A DNA stretch of 9,518 bases from Pseudomonadota bacterium (GTDB taxonomy: Bacteria; Pseudomonadota; Gammaproteobacteria; Pseudomonadales; Oleiphilaceae): NCBI GenBank assembly GCA_023430625.1, contig JAEZAA010000181.1:1-9518 (forward strand). The letters are read 5' to 3'. This document shows positions 1 to 6,505 of the stretch, in pieces; the first letter of the stretch is position 1, and every line of letters starts with the position of its first letter. The notes beneath the pieces are model-generated. The model saw nothing but the letters and a program-made list of their open reading frames with translations. It searched no databases and was not told the DNA's origin. The position numbers and the translations under genes are program-made.

Positions 1-644
1 ATCTCCTGATTAGTCATGGCGACAGTGATCATGCGGGCGGGCTGGACTCCCTGCTGGCGTCACTGTCAGTGGGTGTTTTGGTCTCGGGAGAGCCAGCACG
101 GCTGGGTTCGATGTCAGATGCCAAGAGCTGCCATGAGGGCCAGGTATTCCAATGGGAGGGCGCGACCGCGCGGGTCCTGTGGCCACCGCCCGAACTGTCG
201 AGCGTATACGTCGCAAACCGACGCTCCTGTGTGGTACAGGTGCAGGTCCAAGGATGGCGAATGCTGCTGACAGGCGATATCGATGCGGACATTGAACGGC
301 GGCTGGTGCGCCGTTATGGCGAGGAATTGCGCGCCGATGTGTTGGTGCTGGCGCACCATGGGAGCAAATACAGCTCCGCGCCGGCTTTTCTGCGCGCGGT
401 GCAGCCGAAGATCGCCTTGGTCTCCGCAGGGTACCGCAATCGCTTTCGGCATCCGCCGCCAGAGACCCGCCAACGGCTGGCGGACCTGGCGATTCCCTTG
501 CTCAACACGGCGGAACATGGCGCCATTTCCCTGCGTTTTCGCCCGGACCAGTTGGATGTCGAGACAGAGCGTGTAACGAGGTTGGGGTACTGGCGGCAAA
601 GACCCGAGACACCGGGTATCCTGAGCTGGATGCGGAATCCCTGA
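1..644 (+). CDS. comEC: ComEC/Rec2 DNA-uptake channel, C-terminal part (5' end outside window)
   Basis: ComEC is the inner-membrane channel that carries single-stranded DNA into the cytoplasm during natural transformation. Only the last 213 codons are here: the frame is open from base 3 and ends at TGA 642-644. This part is the metallo-beta-lactamase-like domain. The metal-binding motif SHGDSDHAGG lies at the very start. It is followed by LTGDID (about visible residues 88-93) and LAHHGSKYSS (about 117-126), the order expected of ComEC. After that come the NRFRHPPPETRQRL segment and a short tail. The membrane competence domain must lie to the left of the window. No strong terminator follows the stop codon. 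ComEC upstream of msbA/lpxK or exbB/exbD/lpxK is common gammaproteobacterial synteny. Whether this strain is naturally transformable cannot be judged from this fragment. Confidence 0.93.
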   Translation, partial: LLISHGDSDHAGGLDSLLASLSVGVLVSGEPARLGSMSDAKSCHEGQVFQWEGATARVLWPPPELSSVYVANRRSCVVQVQVQGWRMLLTGDIDADIERRLVRRYGEELRADVLVLAHHGSKYSSAPAFLRAVQPKIALVSAGYRNRFRHPPPETRQRLADLAIPLLNTAEHGAISLRFRPDQLDVETERVTRLGYWRQRPETPGILSWMRNP

Positions 645-820
645 TAAATCAGCGGCCTCTCGCGTATTTTTCGGAAGGGTCTACACTTTGATTCAGGCTT
701 TGCATCGATGCGGGGCCGGAATTTCGGATGCCGACTTGTTCTGCCTTCGTCAAGACTTGTTGGGTGGCAGCAGGGGATGGTGTCGTCGGCGCGCGCCTTT
801 ATGAGCGTCTGGCGCTTTTA

Positions 821-829
821 TGGTATCGT
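821..829 (+). promoter_or_regulatory. candidate extended -10 promoter for the exbB cluster
   Basis: TGG followed by TATCGT (TG 821-822, -10 hexamer 824-829) has the form of a sigma-70 extended -10 element, and it lies 55 bases upstream of the exbB start. The region 17-18 bases further upstream has no good -35 match, which extended -10 promoters can tolerate. The call rests on this motif and its position in the 240-base comEC-exbB gap. I saw no better promoter in the gap, though a distant one inside comEC is possible. Confidence 0.35.
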
Positions 830-830
830 A

Positions 831-859
831 GGCCCACTTTTTTCAGGGCCGATTCTGAA
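831..859 (+). other. leader hairpins upstream of exbB
   Basis: Two short inverted repeats overlap in the presumed exbB leader. GGCCC 831-835 pairs with GGGCC 846-850 (10-base loop). TTCAG 842-846 pairs with CTGAA 855-859 (8-base loop). They share bases and so cannot form together. The stems are only 5 bp and may be chance. Neither covers the ribosome binding site at 872-876. Confidence 0.25.
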
Positions 860-871
860 GGTTCTTTTTGC

Positions 872-876
872 AGGAG
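872..876 (+). promoter_or_regulatory. Shine-Dalgarno that decides the exbB GTG start
   Basis: AGGAG at 872-876 is 8 bases from GTG 885 and only 4 bases from an out-of-frame ATG at 881. The frame from GTG 885 gives the ExbB N-terminus MFEILKAGGW. The ATG frame runs into a non-conserved 54-codon tail. The GTG is therefore the start. Confidence 0.7.
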
Positions 877-884
877 AGTAATGC

Positions 885-1511
885 GTGTTCGAGATTTTAA
901 AAGCCGGCGGTTGGGTCATGATTCCCCTGTTGCTTTGTTCGGTACTAGCCCTGGCCATTATCATCGAGCGGGCTTTGGCGTTACGCCCGTCGCGGGTCAT
1001 TCCCAAGAAAACCGTGAACGATTTGTGGGCTTGGATCAAGAATAAAGAGGTCAATCAAAAGCGTCTGCGTGAGCTGAAGGATTCCACACCCCTTGGCCGC
1101 ATCATGGCGGCGGGTCTGCTCAATGCCAAACATGGTCGTGAGATCATGAAAGAGAGCATTGAAGAAGAGGCAGGCCATGTGGTGCACGAGCTGGAACGCT
1201 TCCTCAACGCCCTGGGCACCATCGCGGTTATTTCACCGCTGCTGGGCCTGCTGGGAACCGTATTCGGGATGATCAATATTTTCTCCATGCTGCAACTTGA
1301 AGGCGCGGGTAACGCGGCGCCGCTGGCGGGCGGTATCTCGGAGGCACTGATCACCACCGCAACCGGTCTGACCATTGCCATTCCGACCGTATTCTTCCAT
1401 CGCTTCTTCCAGCGCCGCGTCGATGAGATGGTGGTGGCCATGGAACAGGAAGCGATCAAGCTGGTGGAAGTAATCCACGGCGATCGTGAAATTGGCACCA
1501 ACGGGGTCTGA
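885..1511 (+). CDS. exbB: MotA/TolQ/ExbB family proton-channel subunit
   Basis: This is an inner-membrane subunit of a proton-motive-force-driven motor. ExbB/TolQ proteins assemble into a ring around an ExbD/TolR dimer and pass energy to periplasmic or outer-membrane partners. The 208-residue protein has three hydrophobic segments: about residues 10-28, 108-131 (glycine- and proline-rich, LGTIAVISPLLGLLGTVFGM) and 143-163 (ALITTATGLTIAIPTVFF). A charged cytoplasmic loop lies between the first two. This layout and the GLLGTVFGM and TATGL motifs define the MotA/TolQ/ExbB family. The start is GTG with a good Shine-Dalgarno. exbD follows after 5 bases, so the pair is co-translated. No tonB is nearby. 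The family fit is clear, but the partner is unknown, and a role in envelope biogenesis is suggested only by the neighbouring lipid A genes. Confidence 0.93.
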   Translation: MFEILKAGGWVMIPLLLCSVLALAIIIERALALRPSRVIPKKTVNDLWAWIKNKEVNQKRLRELKDSTPLGRIMAAGLLNAKHGREIMKESIEEEAGHVVHELERFLNALGTIAVISPLLGLLGTVFGMINIFSMLQLEGAGNAAPLAGGISEALITTATGLTIAIPTVFFHRFFQRRVDEMVVAMEQEAIKLVEVIHGDREIGTNGV

Positions 1512-1516
1512 TCAAC

Positions 1517-1939
1517 GTGAAGTTTAAACGCCAGACTCGTGATGAAGCCAAGGTGGACCTCACGTCGTTGATCGACGTGGTGTTCATCCTGCTGATCTTT
1601 TTCATGGTTTCCACCACGTTCACCAAGCAAAGCCATCTCACGCTCGATTTGCCCAAGGCAAGTGGCGAGGTGGCGTCGGAGCAGGTTGAACGCATTGAGG
1701 TGGTGATTGACCGCAATGGGCAGTACGTCGTGAATGAGCGGCCGCTGGTAAACAACCAGTTGGATACCCTGAAGCGCGCCGTGGAGAAACTGTCGAACGG
1801 CAATACCTCGTTACCCTTCATCATTACCGCCGATGCCAATGCCGCCCACCAGTATGTGGTGCGTGCCATGGATGCGGCCGGTCAGCTGGGCTTCGTGCAC
1901 CTCAGCATCACCACTGAGAAGCCTGAGGCGGATCAGTAA
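1517..1939 (+). CDS. exbD: ExbD/TolR family biopolymer transport subunit
   Basis: This 140-residue protein is the partner of the upstream ExbB. ExbD/TolR proteins have a short cytoplasmic N-terminus, one transmembrane helix with a proton-carrying aspartate, and a periplasmic domain. Here residues 1-16 are charged, and the helix spans about residues 17-36 (SLIDVVFILLIFFMVSTTF), with the key aspartate at D20. The periplasmic domain follows, with DLPKASGE just after the helix and VIDRNGQYVVN in the middle, as in the family. The start is GTG, 5 bases after the exbB stop. The only Shine-Dalgarno-like run is GGGG 1503-1506, inside exbB, so translation is probably coupled. The length is normal for ExbD. 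The downstream neighbour msbA is separated by 127 bases rich in inverted repeats. Confidence 0.93.
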   Translation: MKFKRQTRDEAKVDLTSLIDVVFILLIFFMVSTTFTKQSHLTLDLPKASGEVASEQVERIEVVIDRNGQYVVNERPLVNNQLDTLKRAVEKLSNGNTSLPFIITADANAAHQYVVRAMDAAGQLGFVHLSITTEKPEADQ

Positions 1940-1957
1940 TCTGGTGTTCAGCGGCGT

Positions 1958-1977
1958 GCCGTCGTATCCTCGACGGC
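1958..1977 (+). other. hairpin 1 of three in the exbD-msbA gap
   Basis: GCCGTCG 1958-1964 pairs perfectly with CGACGGC 1971-1977 around a 6-base loop. No T-tract follows, so it is not an intrinsic terminator. It is the strongest of three hairpins in this 127-base gap. Confidence 0.5.
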
Positions 1978-1981
1978 CGCC

Positions 1982-2003
1982 GCCGGTTAAAATGCCGACC
2001 GGC
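1982..2003 (+). other. hairpin 2 of three in the exbD-msbA gap
   Basis: GCCGGT 1982-1987 pairs with ACCGGC 1998-2003 around a 10-base loop that contains the A/T-rich TTAAAAT. It begins 5 bases after hairpin 1. No T-tract follows. Confidence 0.4.
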
Positions 2004-2016
2004 TCACGCCCGACGA

Positions 2017-2034
2017 GCACCATCCGACTGGTGC
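2017..2034 (+). other. hairpin 3 of three in the exbD-msbA gap
   Basis: GCACCA 2017-2022 pairs with TGGTGC 2029-2034 around a 6-base loop. It ends 32 bases before the msbA ATG and leaves the start region free. No T-tract follows. Confidence 0.4.
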
Positions 2035-2066
2035 GTACATGATCAAAAGCGCCCATAAGCAATCTG

Positions 2067-3797
2067 ATGAATAATTGGCAAGTCTATAAGCGTCTTCTCG
2101 GCTATTTGAAGCCTCTCTGGTTTCTTTTTCTCATCAGCCTGATCGGTAACGGTATTTTCGCACTCGCCAGCGCCGGCATGGCTGCCGCCATGGAGCCAGT
2201 GGTCGAGGCGATTCAGAATCCAACTCAGGAATACCGCATCTTTGTTCCCCTGTTGATCATTGGCGTGTTCGCCTTGCGCGGCCTGGGTGCTTTTCTCGGC
2301 ACCTATTTCATCGCCGTGGTCGCGCGCAACATTGTGCGCGACATGCGCCAGCAGTTGTTCGATCGCATGCTGCATCTGCCTTGCCGGTTCTTTGACCAGA
2401 ATTCCTCCGGGCATCTGGTGTCCCGTATTACCTTCAACGTTGAGCAGTTAACGGGCGCCGCCACCAATGCCGTCACCGTCATTGCCCGTGAAGGCCTGAC
2501 GGTTATTTTCCTGCTGGGCTACATGGTGTACACCAACTGGAAGCTTACCCTGATCTTTCTCGCGGTAGGTCCCATCATTGGTTTGGTGATCAGCCAGGTC
2601 AGCAAGCGTTTCCGGCGGCTGAGCAAGCGTATTCAGGGTTCCATGGGCGACATTACCCACGTGGCGTCGGAGGCGATCAACGGCTATCGGGTGGTGCGTA
2701 CCTTCGGCGGCGAGGACTATGAATCCGGTCGCTTCCGCCAGGTCAACGAGCGTAACCTGGAACAGAGCACCAAAATGGCATTGACCCGGGCCATCAACAC
2801 GCCGGTCATTCAGTTACTGATTTCCGTATCCATCGCGATTCTGGTCTGGCTCGCGCTGGCACCGGAAGTGATCGGTGATATGACCACCGCCGAGTTCATC
2901 GCCTTTATTACGGCCTCCACCACCATTGCCAAGCCGGTTCGCCAGCTGACCGATGTTAACTCGATCATCCAGCGGGGCGTGGCTGCGGCCCATGATGTAT
3001 TCGAGCACCTGGATCAGACGCCGGAGCCAGACAAGGGGCTGTTGGATGTGAAGCGGGTCCGGGGTGATCTCGAAATTCGCCACGTTCATTTCCGTTATCA
3101 TCCGGAAGGCGACGAGGTGCTGCAGGATATCAACCTGGTCATTCCCGCCGGCAAAACCGTGGCACTGGTGGGACGGTCTGGTAGTGGCAAATCGACCCTG
3201 GCAAACCTGATTCCACGCTTTTACGACTATGACAGCGGCGAGATCCTGCTCGACGGTAAACTGCTGAAGGACTACCGCCTGGACGCACTGCGCCGACAGA
3301 TCGCCCTGGTCAACCAGCAGGTCACCCTGTTCAACGACACCATTGCCAACAACATCGCCTATGGTTCCCGTGAGCTCTATAGCAACGAGGACATCTGCCG
3401 CGCGGCCGAGGCGGCCCACGCCATGGAGTTCATCCGTGACTTCCCGGACGGATTGGAAACAATGGTGGGCGACAACGGCATGCGGCTTTCCGGTGGGCAG
3501 CGTCAGCGCTTGGCCATAGCCCGCGCCATCCTGAAGGATGCGCCTATTTTGATTCTCGACGAGGCCACGTCGGCCCTTGATACCCAATCCGAGCGCCATA
3601 TTCAGGACGCATTGGAAGCAGTGATGCGTGGTCGTACCACGCTGGTCATCGCCCATCGGCTGTCGACCATCGAGAATGCCGACCTAATCGTCGTCATGGA
3701 TAAGGGGCAGGTGGTGGAAACCGGTACCCACGCGGACTTGTTGGCGCGCAACGGCCATTACGCAACGCTGCATCAGATGCAGTTCAAGGAAGAGTAA
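2067..3797 (+). CDS. msbA: MsbA-type lipid A-core ABC flippase
   Basis: MsbA is a homodimeric half-transporter that uses ATP to flip lipid A-core across the inner membrane before its export to the outer leaflet. The 576-residue protein matches the family length (E. coli about 582). Residues 1-320 form the six-helix membrane domain, with hydrophobic stretches near 17-42, 58-85, 138-158, 160-178, 245-265 and 272-288. Residues 330-576 are the nucleotide-binding domain: Walker A GRSGSGKST 369-377, Q-loop around Q417/Q418, signature LSGGQ 474-478, Walker B ILILDE 494-499 and switch histidine H530. The start is ATG 2067, because an in-frame TGA lies at 2040-2042. There is no good Shine-Dalgarno before it, which is odd for an essential gene. 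lpxK follows after 4 bases. The MsbA assignment rests on the neighbour lpxK as well as the sequence, since other lipid exporters share this fold. Confidence 0.93.
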   Translation: MNNWQVYKRLLGYLKPLWFLFLISLIGNGIFALASAGMAAAMEPVVEAIQNPTQEYRIFVPLLIIGVFALRGLGAFLGTYFIAVVARNIVRDMRQQLFDRMLHLPCRFFDQNSSGHLVSRITFNVEQLTGAATNAVTVIAREGLTVIFLLGYMVYTNWKLTLIFLAVGPIIGLVISQVSKRFRRLSKRIQGSMGDITHVASEAINGYRVVRTFGGEDYESGRFRQVNERNLEQSTKMALTRAINTPVIQLLISVSIAILVWLALAPEVIGDMTTAEFIAFITASTTIAKPVRQLTDVNSIIQRGVAAAHDVFEHLDQTPEPDKGLLDVKRVRGDLEIRHVHFRYHPEGDEVLQDINLVIPAGKTVALVGRSGSGKSTLANLIPRFYDYDSGEILLDGKLLKDYRLDALRRQIALVNQQVTLFNDTIANNIAYGSRELYSNEDICRAAEAAHAMEFIRDFPDGLETMVGDNGMRLSGGQRQRLAIARAILKDAPILILDEATSALDTQSERHIQDALEAVMRGRTTLVIAHRLSTIENADLIVVMDKGQVVETGTHADLLARNGHYATLHQMQFKEE

Positions 3798-3801
3798 TCC
3801 C

Positions 3802-4848
3802 ATGGCCGCGGAACGGCTGCTGCGAGACTGGTATGAGGGCGCACGCTGGCTGCATCTGCTGCGCCCTCTGGCCTGGTTGTTCCGGACCATTGTCAGACGG
3901 CGCCGTCGCCAGTATCTGGGTCAGAAAGAGCAACTATGGCAGTCGCCTGCGCCAATCATCATTGTGGGAAACATCACGCTAGGTGGCACCGGTAAATCGC
4001 CGCTGGTTGCGACCCTGGTACGTCAGCTTCGTGAGATGGGCTGGCGGCCCGGCATCATCAGCCGCGGATATGGAGGCCGCGCGCCCCAGTACCCCATGCT
4101 GGTGACACCCGAATCCGACCCCGATGAAAGTGGTGACGAGCCACTGATGCTGGCCCGCCAATGTGGTTGCCCGGTGGTTGTGGATCCGCTTAGGGTCAAT
4201 GCCGCCCGGCATTTGCTTGAGCAAACCGATTGCAACCTCATTCTCAGTGACGACGGCCTGCAGCATTATGCCTTGCGCCGCGATCTCGAAATTGTCGTTC
4301 TCGACGGCCGTCGCGGATTGGGCAACGGCTGGTGCCTACCTGCCGGACCATTGCGCGAGCCACCGGAGCGACTTGGTTCAGTCGATCTGATTGTGACCAA
4401 CGGCAAGCTGGAGAGGTCCTTGCCGACCTTTAATGGCGCAGCGTCCGCTAAGGGCGAAGGTTCCGGTTTTCCGGCGACCTGGGAGATGCATTTGCAACCA
4501 ACGATGCTGGTTCGCTTGATTGATGGCCAGGAGTTATCGGTGGAAGCCATGGCGGGTCAGACTGTTCACGCGGTTGCGGGTATCGGCAATCCGGACCGTT
4601 TTTTCAGAACGTTGGAGAGTCTTGGGTTGCGGGTAATTCCCCATGCATTTGCCGATCATCATCGTTACAATCGGCAGGATCTGGCGTACGACGATGACTT
4701 ACCCATCCTCATGACAGAGAAGGATGCGGTGAAGTGGCGCGAATTTGCGAACGAACGGATGTATGCGTTGCGTGTTGAGGCGCGCCTGGCGCCAGGCTTT
4801 TTTCAGCGCCTGGAGTCTCTGTTGGCTACTGTTAGGCCAGAGCACTAG
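3802..4848 (+). CDS. lpxK: tetraacyldisaccharide 4'-kinase (lipid A synthesis)
   Basis: LpxK phosphorylates the 4' position of tetraacyldisaccharide 1-phosphate to give lipid IVA, at the cytoplasmic face of the inner membrane. The 348-residue protein shows a hydrophobic N-terminal anchor helix (about 17-30) followed by the basic run RRRRR. It then shows the P-loop GNITLGGTGKSP (56-67), SRGYGG (87-92), SDDGLQHY (149-156), the FADHHRY motif (283-289) and TEKDAVKW (305-312), in the family order. It is about 20 residues longer than E. coli LpxK. Part of this is probably the low-complexity stretch around 203-226, which is rich in Gly, Ala and Ser. The ATG is 4 bases after msbA, and its Shine-Dalgarno AAGGAAGAG lies within the last msbA codons. 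This ties synthesis of lipid A to its flippase, as in E. coli. Confidence 0.95.
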   Translation: MAAERLLRDWYEGARWLHLLRPLAWLFRTIVRRRRRQYLGQKEQLWQSPAPIIIVGNITLGGTGKSPLVATLVRQLREMGWRPGIISRGYGGRAPQYPMLVTPESDPDESGDEPLMLARQCGCPVVVDPLRVNAARHLLEQTDCNLILSDDGLQHYALRRDLEIVVLDGRRGLGNGWCLPAGPLREPPERLGSVDLIVTNGKLERSLPTFNGAASAKGEGSGFPATWEMHLQPTMLVRLIDGQELSVEAMAGQTVHAVAGIGNPDRFFRTLESLGLRVIPHAFADHHRYNRQDLAYDDDLPILMTEKDAVKWREFANERMYALRVEARLAPGFFQRLESLLATVRPEH

Positions 4849-4906
4849 GTACAGGTGTCGCAAACATCAAATAGACCGGGCGTTATGGACCGGTAAGGCC
4901 GCTGAT

Positions 4907-4934
4907 GAGGGCTGGCGCCCAATGTGCCAGCCTC
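4907..4934 (+). other. strong hairpin in the lpxK-ycaR gap
   Basis: GGCTGGC 4910-4916 pairs perfectly with GCCAGCC 4926-4932 around a 9-base loop. Beyond a single bulged G (4909), GA 4907-4908 pairs with TC 4933-4934. No T-tract follows, so it is more likely an RNA-processing or stability element than a terminator. The 110-base gap also carries ACCGG 4875-4879 paired with CCGGT 4890-4894. Confidence 0.45.
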
Positions 4935-4958
4935 GATACAGGTATTCGAGCGAGAATC

Positions 4959-5144
4959 ATGGATAAAAAGCTTCTTTCGATCTTGGTATGCCCCCTTTGC
5001 AATAGCACGCTGCAGTACGACAAGGACAAGTCCGAGTTGATCTGCAAGCAGGATGCGGTTGCGTTTCCTATCCGAGATGGGATTCCTGTCATGCTGGATA
5101 GCGAAGCTCGCACTCTGACGACGGACGAGCGCTTGAGCAAGTAA
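4959..5144 (+). CDS. ycaR: YcaR-like Trm112/UPF0434 family small protein
   Basis: This 61-residue protein of the Trm112/UPF0434 family closely resembles the YcaR-type proteins found beside kdsB in many gammaproteobacteria. Visible features are CPLC (C11, C14), LICK with C29, and the conserved FPIRDGIPVML segment. Three cysteines suggest a reduced zinc-ribbon-like fold. Trm112 proteins in other organisms activate methyltransferases, but no methyltransferase is present here and the bacterial role is not settled. An in-frame ATG 18 codons earlier (4905) exists, but it lies inside a hairpin and would add non-conserved residues. The ATG at 4959 gives the usual length of about 60 residues. Its ribosome binding site (GAGCGAGA near 4949-4956) is modest. 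The position between lpxK and kdsB is typical. Confidence 0.9.
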   Translation: MDKKLLSILVCPLCNSTLQYDKDKSELICKQDAVAFPIRDGIPVMLDSEARTLTTDERLSK

Positions 5145-5229
5145 GGGGCAGGCGCTATCCATCAGGCCAGGTTTTGGCCGGTCACGGGTCTTTCAGTGTT
5201 AAACCACCATTTTTCCAGTTAGAGAACCT

Positions 5230-5994
5230 ATGCCGTTTTCCGTCATTATTCCCGCCCGTTATGCCTCAAGCCGGCTGCCTGGCAAACCTCTGCTCGATAT
5301 CGCCGGCAAGCCCATGATCCAGCACGTGTATGAACGTGCCTTGCAAAGTGAGGCGAAGGAGGTGGTGATTGCCACCGACGATGCGCGGATCCAGGCGGTT
5401 GCTGAGGGATTTGGCGCCAAGGTCATCATGACGTCGCCCAATCATCCATCAGGCACCGATCGCCTGGAAGAGGTGGTGAGCCAACTGGGCTATTACGCCG
5501 ACGATATCGTGGTCAACGTGCAGGGCGACGAGCCTCTGATCCCGCCACGAGTGATCAATCAGGTGGCCCACAACCTGGCTGCCGAACCCAGCGCCGGTAT
5601 CGCCACGCTGTGTGAAGACATTACGGACGAAGCCTCGTTGTACAACCCAAACGTGGTGAAAGTGGTAATGAATCATGCCGGCTTTGCCATGTATTTCTCG
5701 CGTGCGCCGATTCCATGGCCGCGTGATCATCACCTGAAGGGGCTAGCCGGCCTGCCGGAAGGGATTAACTATTACCGCCACATCGGCATCTACGCCTACC
5801 GGGTGAAGCTCCTCAAGAACTTCGTGAAGTGGGTGCCAGCCCCGCTGGAACTTGCCGAAAGTCTCGAACAACTGCGGGCCATGTGGAATGGCGAGAAAAT
5901 CCATGTGGCGGTGGCCGATGAGCAACCGCCGGCCGGAGTGGATACGGAAGAGGATTTGCGCCGTGTACGGGCCTTGCTGGAGAAGGGGGCATGA
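5230..5994 (+). CDS. kdsB: 3-deoxy-manno-octulosonate cytidylyltransferase (CMP-Kdo synthetase)
   Basis: KdsB joins Kdo and CTP to form CMP-Kdo, the activated sugar that WaaA adds to lipid IVA in the cytoplasm. The 254-residue protein is close to E. coli KdsB (248). It shows the nucleotide-binding start IIPARYASSRLPGKPL (6-21), SGTDR (74-78) and VQGDEP (97-102, metal ligand D100). Later come FSRAPIPWPRD (156-166), HIGIYAYR (184-191), ESLEQLR (210-216) and the second acidic ligand in GVDTEEDL (D238). The ATG has a close purine-rich AGAGAA just upstream. The 85-base gap from ycaR holds only a 5-bp inverted repeat (5165-5169 with 5175-5179). The stop codon overlaps the next gene. Confidence 0.96.
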   Translation: MPFSVIIPARYASSRLPGKPLLDIAGKPMIQHVYERALQSEAKEVVIATDDARIQAVAEGFGAKVIMTSPNHPSGTDRLEEVVSQLGYYADDIVVNVQGDEPLIPPRVINQVAHNLAAEPSAGIATLCEDITDEASLYNPNVVKVVMNHAGFAMYFSRAPIPWPRDHHLKGLAGLPEGINYYRHIGIYAYRVKLLKNFVKWVPAPLELAESLEQLRAMWNGEKIHVAVADEQPPAGVDTEEDLRRVRALLEKGA

Positions 5995-6470
5995 TGAAGC
6001 CGAGCGTTCTCTTTGTCTGTCTCGGAAACATCTGTCGATCGCCCACCGCCCATGCGCTCTTTGAGCACCTGGTTCAGCGTGAAGGTTTGCAAGACCGCAT
6101 CCAGATCGATTCGGCCGGAACCGGTGGCTGGCACATTGGTAAGGGACCAGATAGCCGTGCCCAAGCCTTTGCAGCCAAGCGCGGTTATGACATGGCTCAC
6201 CTGCGTGCACGCGAGGTCTCGCCCGAGGATTTCGCCAGTCACGACCTGATTCTCGCCATGGATAAAGACAACAAGGCAAACCTGCTGGCCATTTGTCCGC
6301 CTGAACATCGCCACAAGGTCCGGATGTTTCTTGAATTCGCTGAAGGCGTCTCCCATCAGGAAGTGCCTGATCCTTACTATGGCGGCGACGAAGGTTTTGA
6401 GTTGGTGCTGGATCTGGTGGAGCGGGCATGCGTGGGTTTGCTGCAGTATCTCCGTGCCCAGTACCTGTAG
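5991..6470 (+). CDS. low-molecular-weight protein-tyrosine phosphatase
   Basis: This is a cytoplasmic phosphatase of the LMW-PTP family, which removes phosphate from tyrosine, or in some bacteria arginine, residues through a cysteinyl-phosphate intermediate. With start ATG 5991 it has 159 residues. The active-site loop is VCLGNICRSP, with nucleophile C10 and R16 (C-x5-R). The general acid is D127 in DPYYGG. The DSAGTGGWHIG segment (40-50) is also typical. ATG 5991 overlaps the kdsB stop as ATGA. A second ATG at 5994 has better spacing from AAGG 5983-5986, and either could be used. Both imply translational coupling to kdsB. No tyrosine kinase or capsule-export gene is nearby, so the substrate is unknown. 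Wzb-type and stress-related PtpA-type roles are both possible. Confidence 0.93.
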   Translation: MMKPSVLFVCLGNICRSPTAHALFEHLVQREGLQDRIQIDSAGTGGWHIGKGPDSRAQAFAAKRGYDMAHLRAREVSPEDFASHDLILAMDKDNKANLLAICPPEHRHKVRMFLEFAEGVSHQEVPDPYYGGDEGFELVLDLVERACVGLLQYLRAQYL

Positions 6471-6505
6471 GTGTCGGCCCTGGAATCCTCTAAAGCTACG
6501 CCTGT

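Noticed and set aside
702..711. 10-bp palindrome GCATCGATGC in the comEC-exbB gap
   Set aside because: Single copy, not next to a recognisable promoter. Palindromes of this size are expected by chance.
728..1045. 105-codon open frame on the + strand overlapping the exbB start
   Set aside because: More than half of it lies over exbB in another frame, the product resembles no family, and the Shine-Dalgarno before its ATG is poor. ExbB in the overlapping frame is unmistakable.
2814..3656. 280-codon open frame on the - strand opposite msbA
   Set aside because: It is an antisense shadow of the MsbA nucleotide-binding domain, with a composition typical of reversed codons and no independent evidence.
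5743..6429. 228-codon open frame on the - strand across kdsB and the phosphatase gene
   Set aside because: It spans two well-supported genes on the other strand and has no family features.
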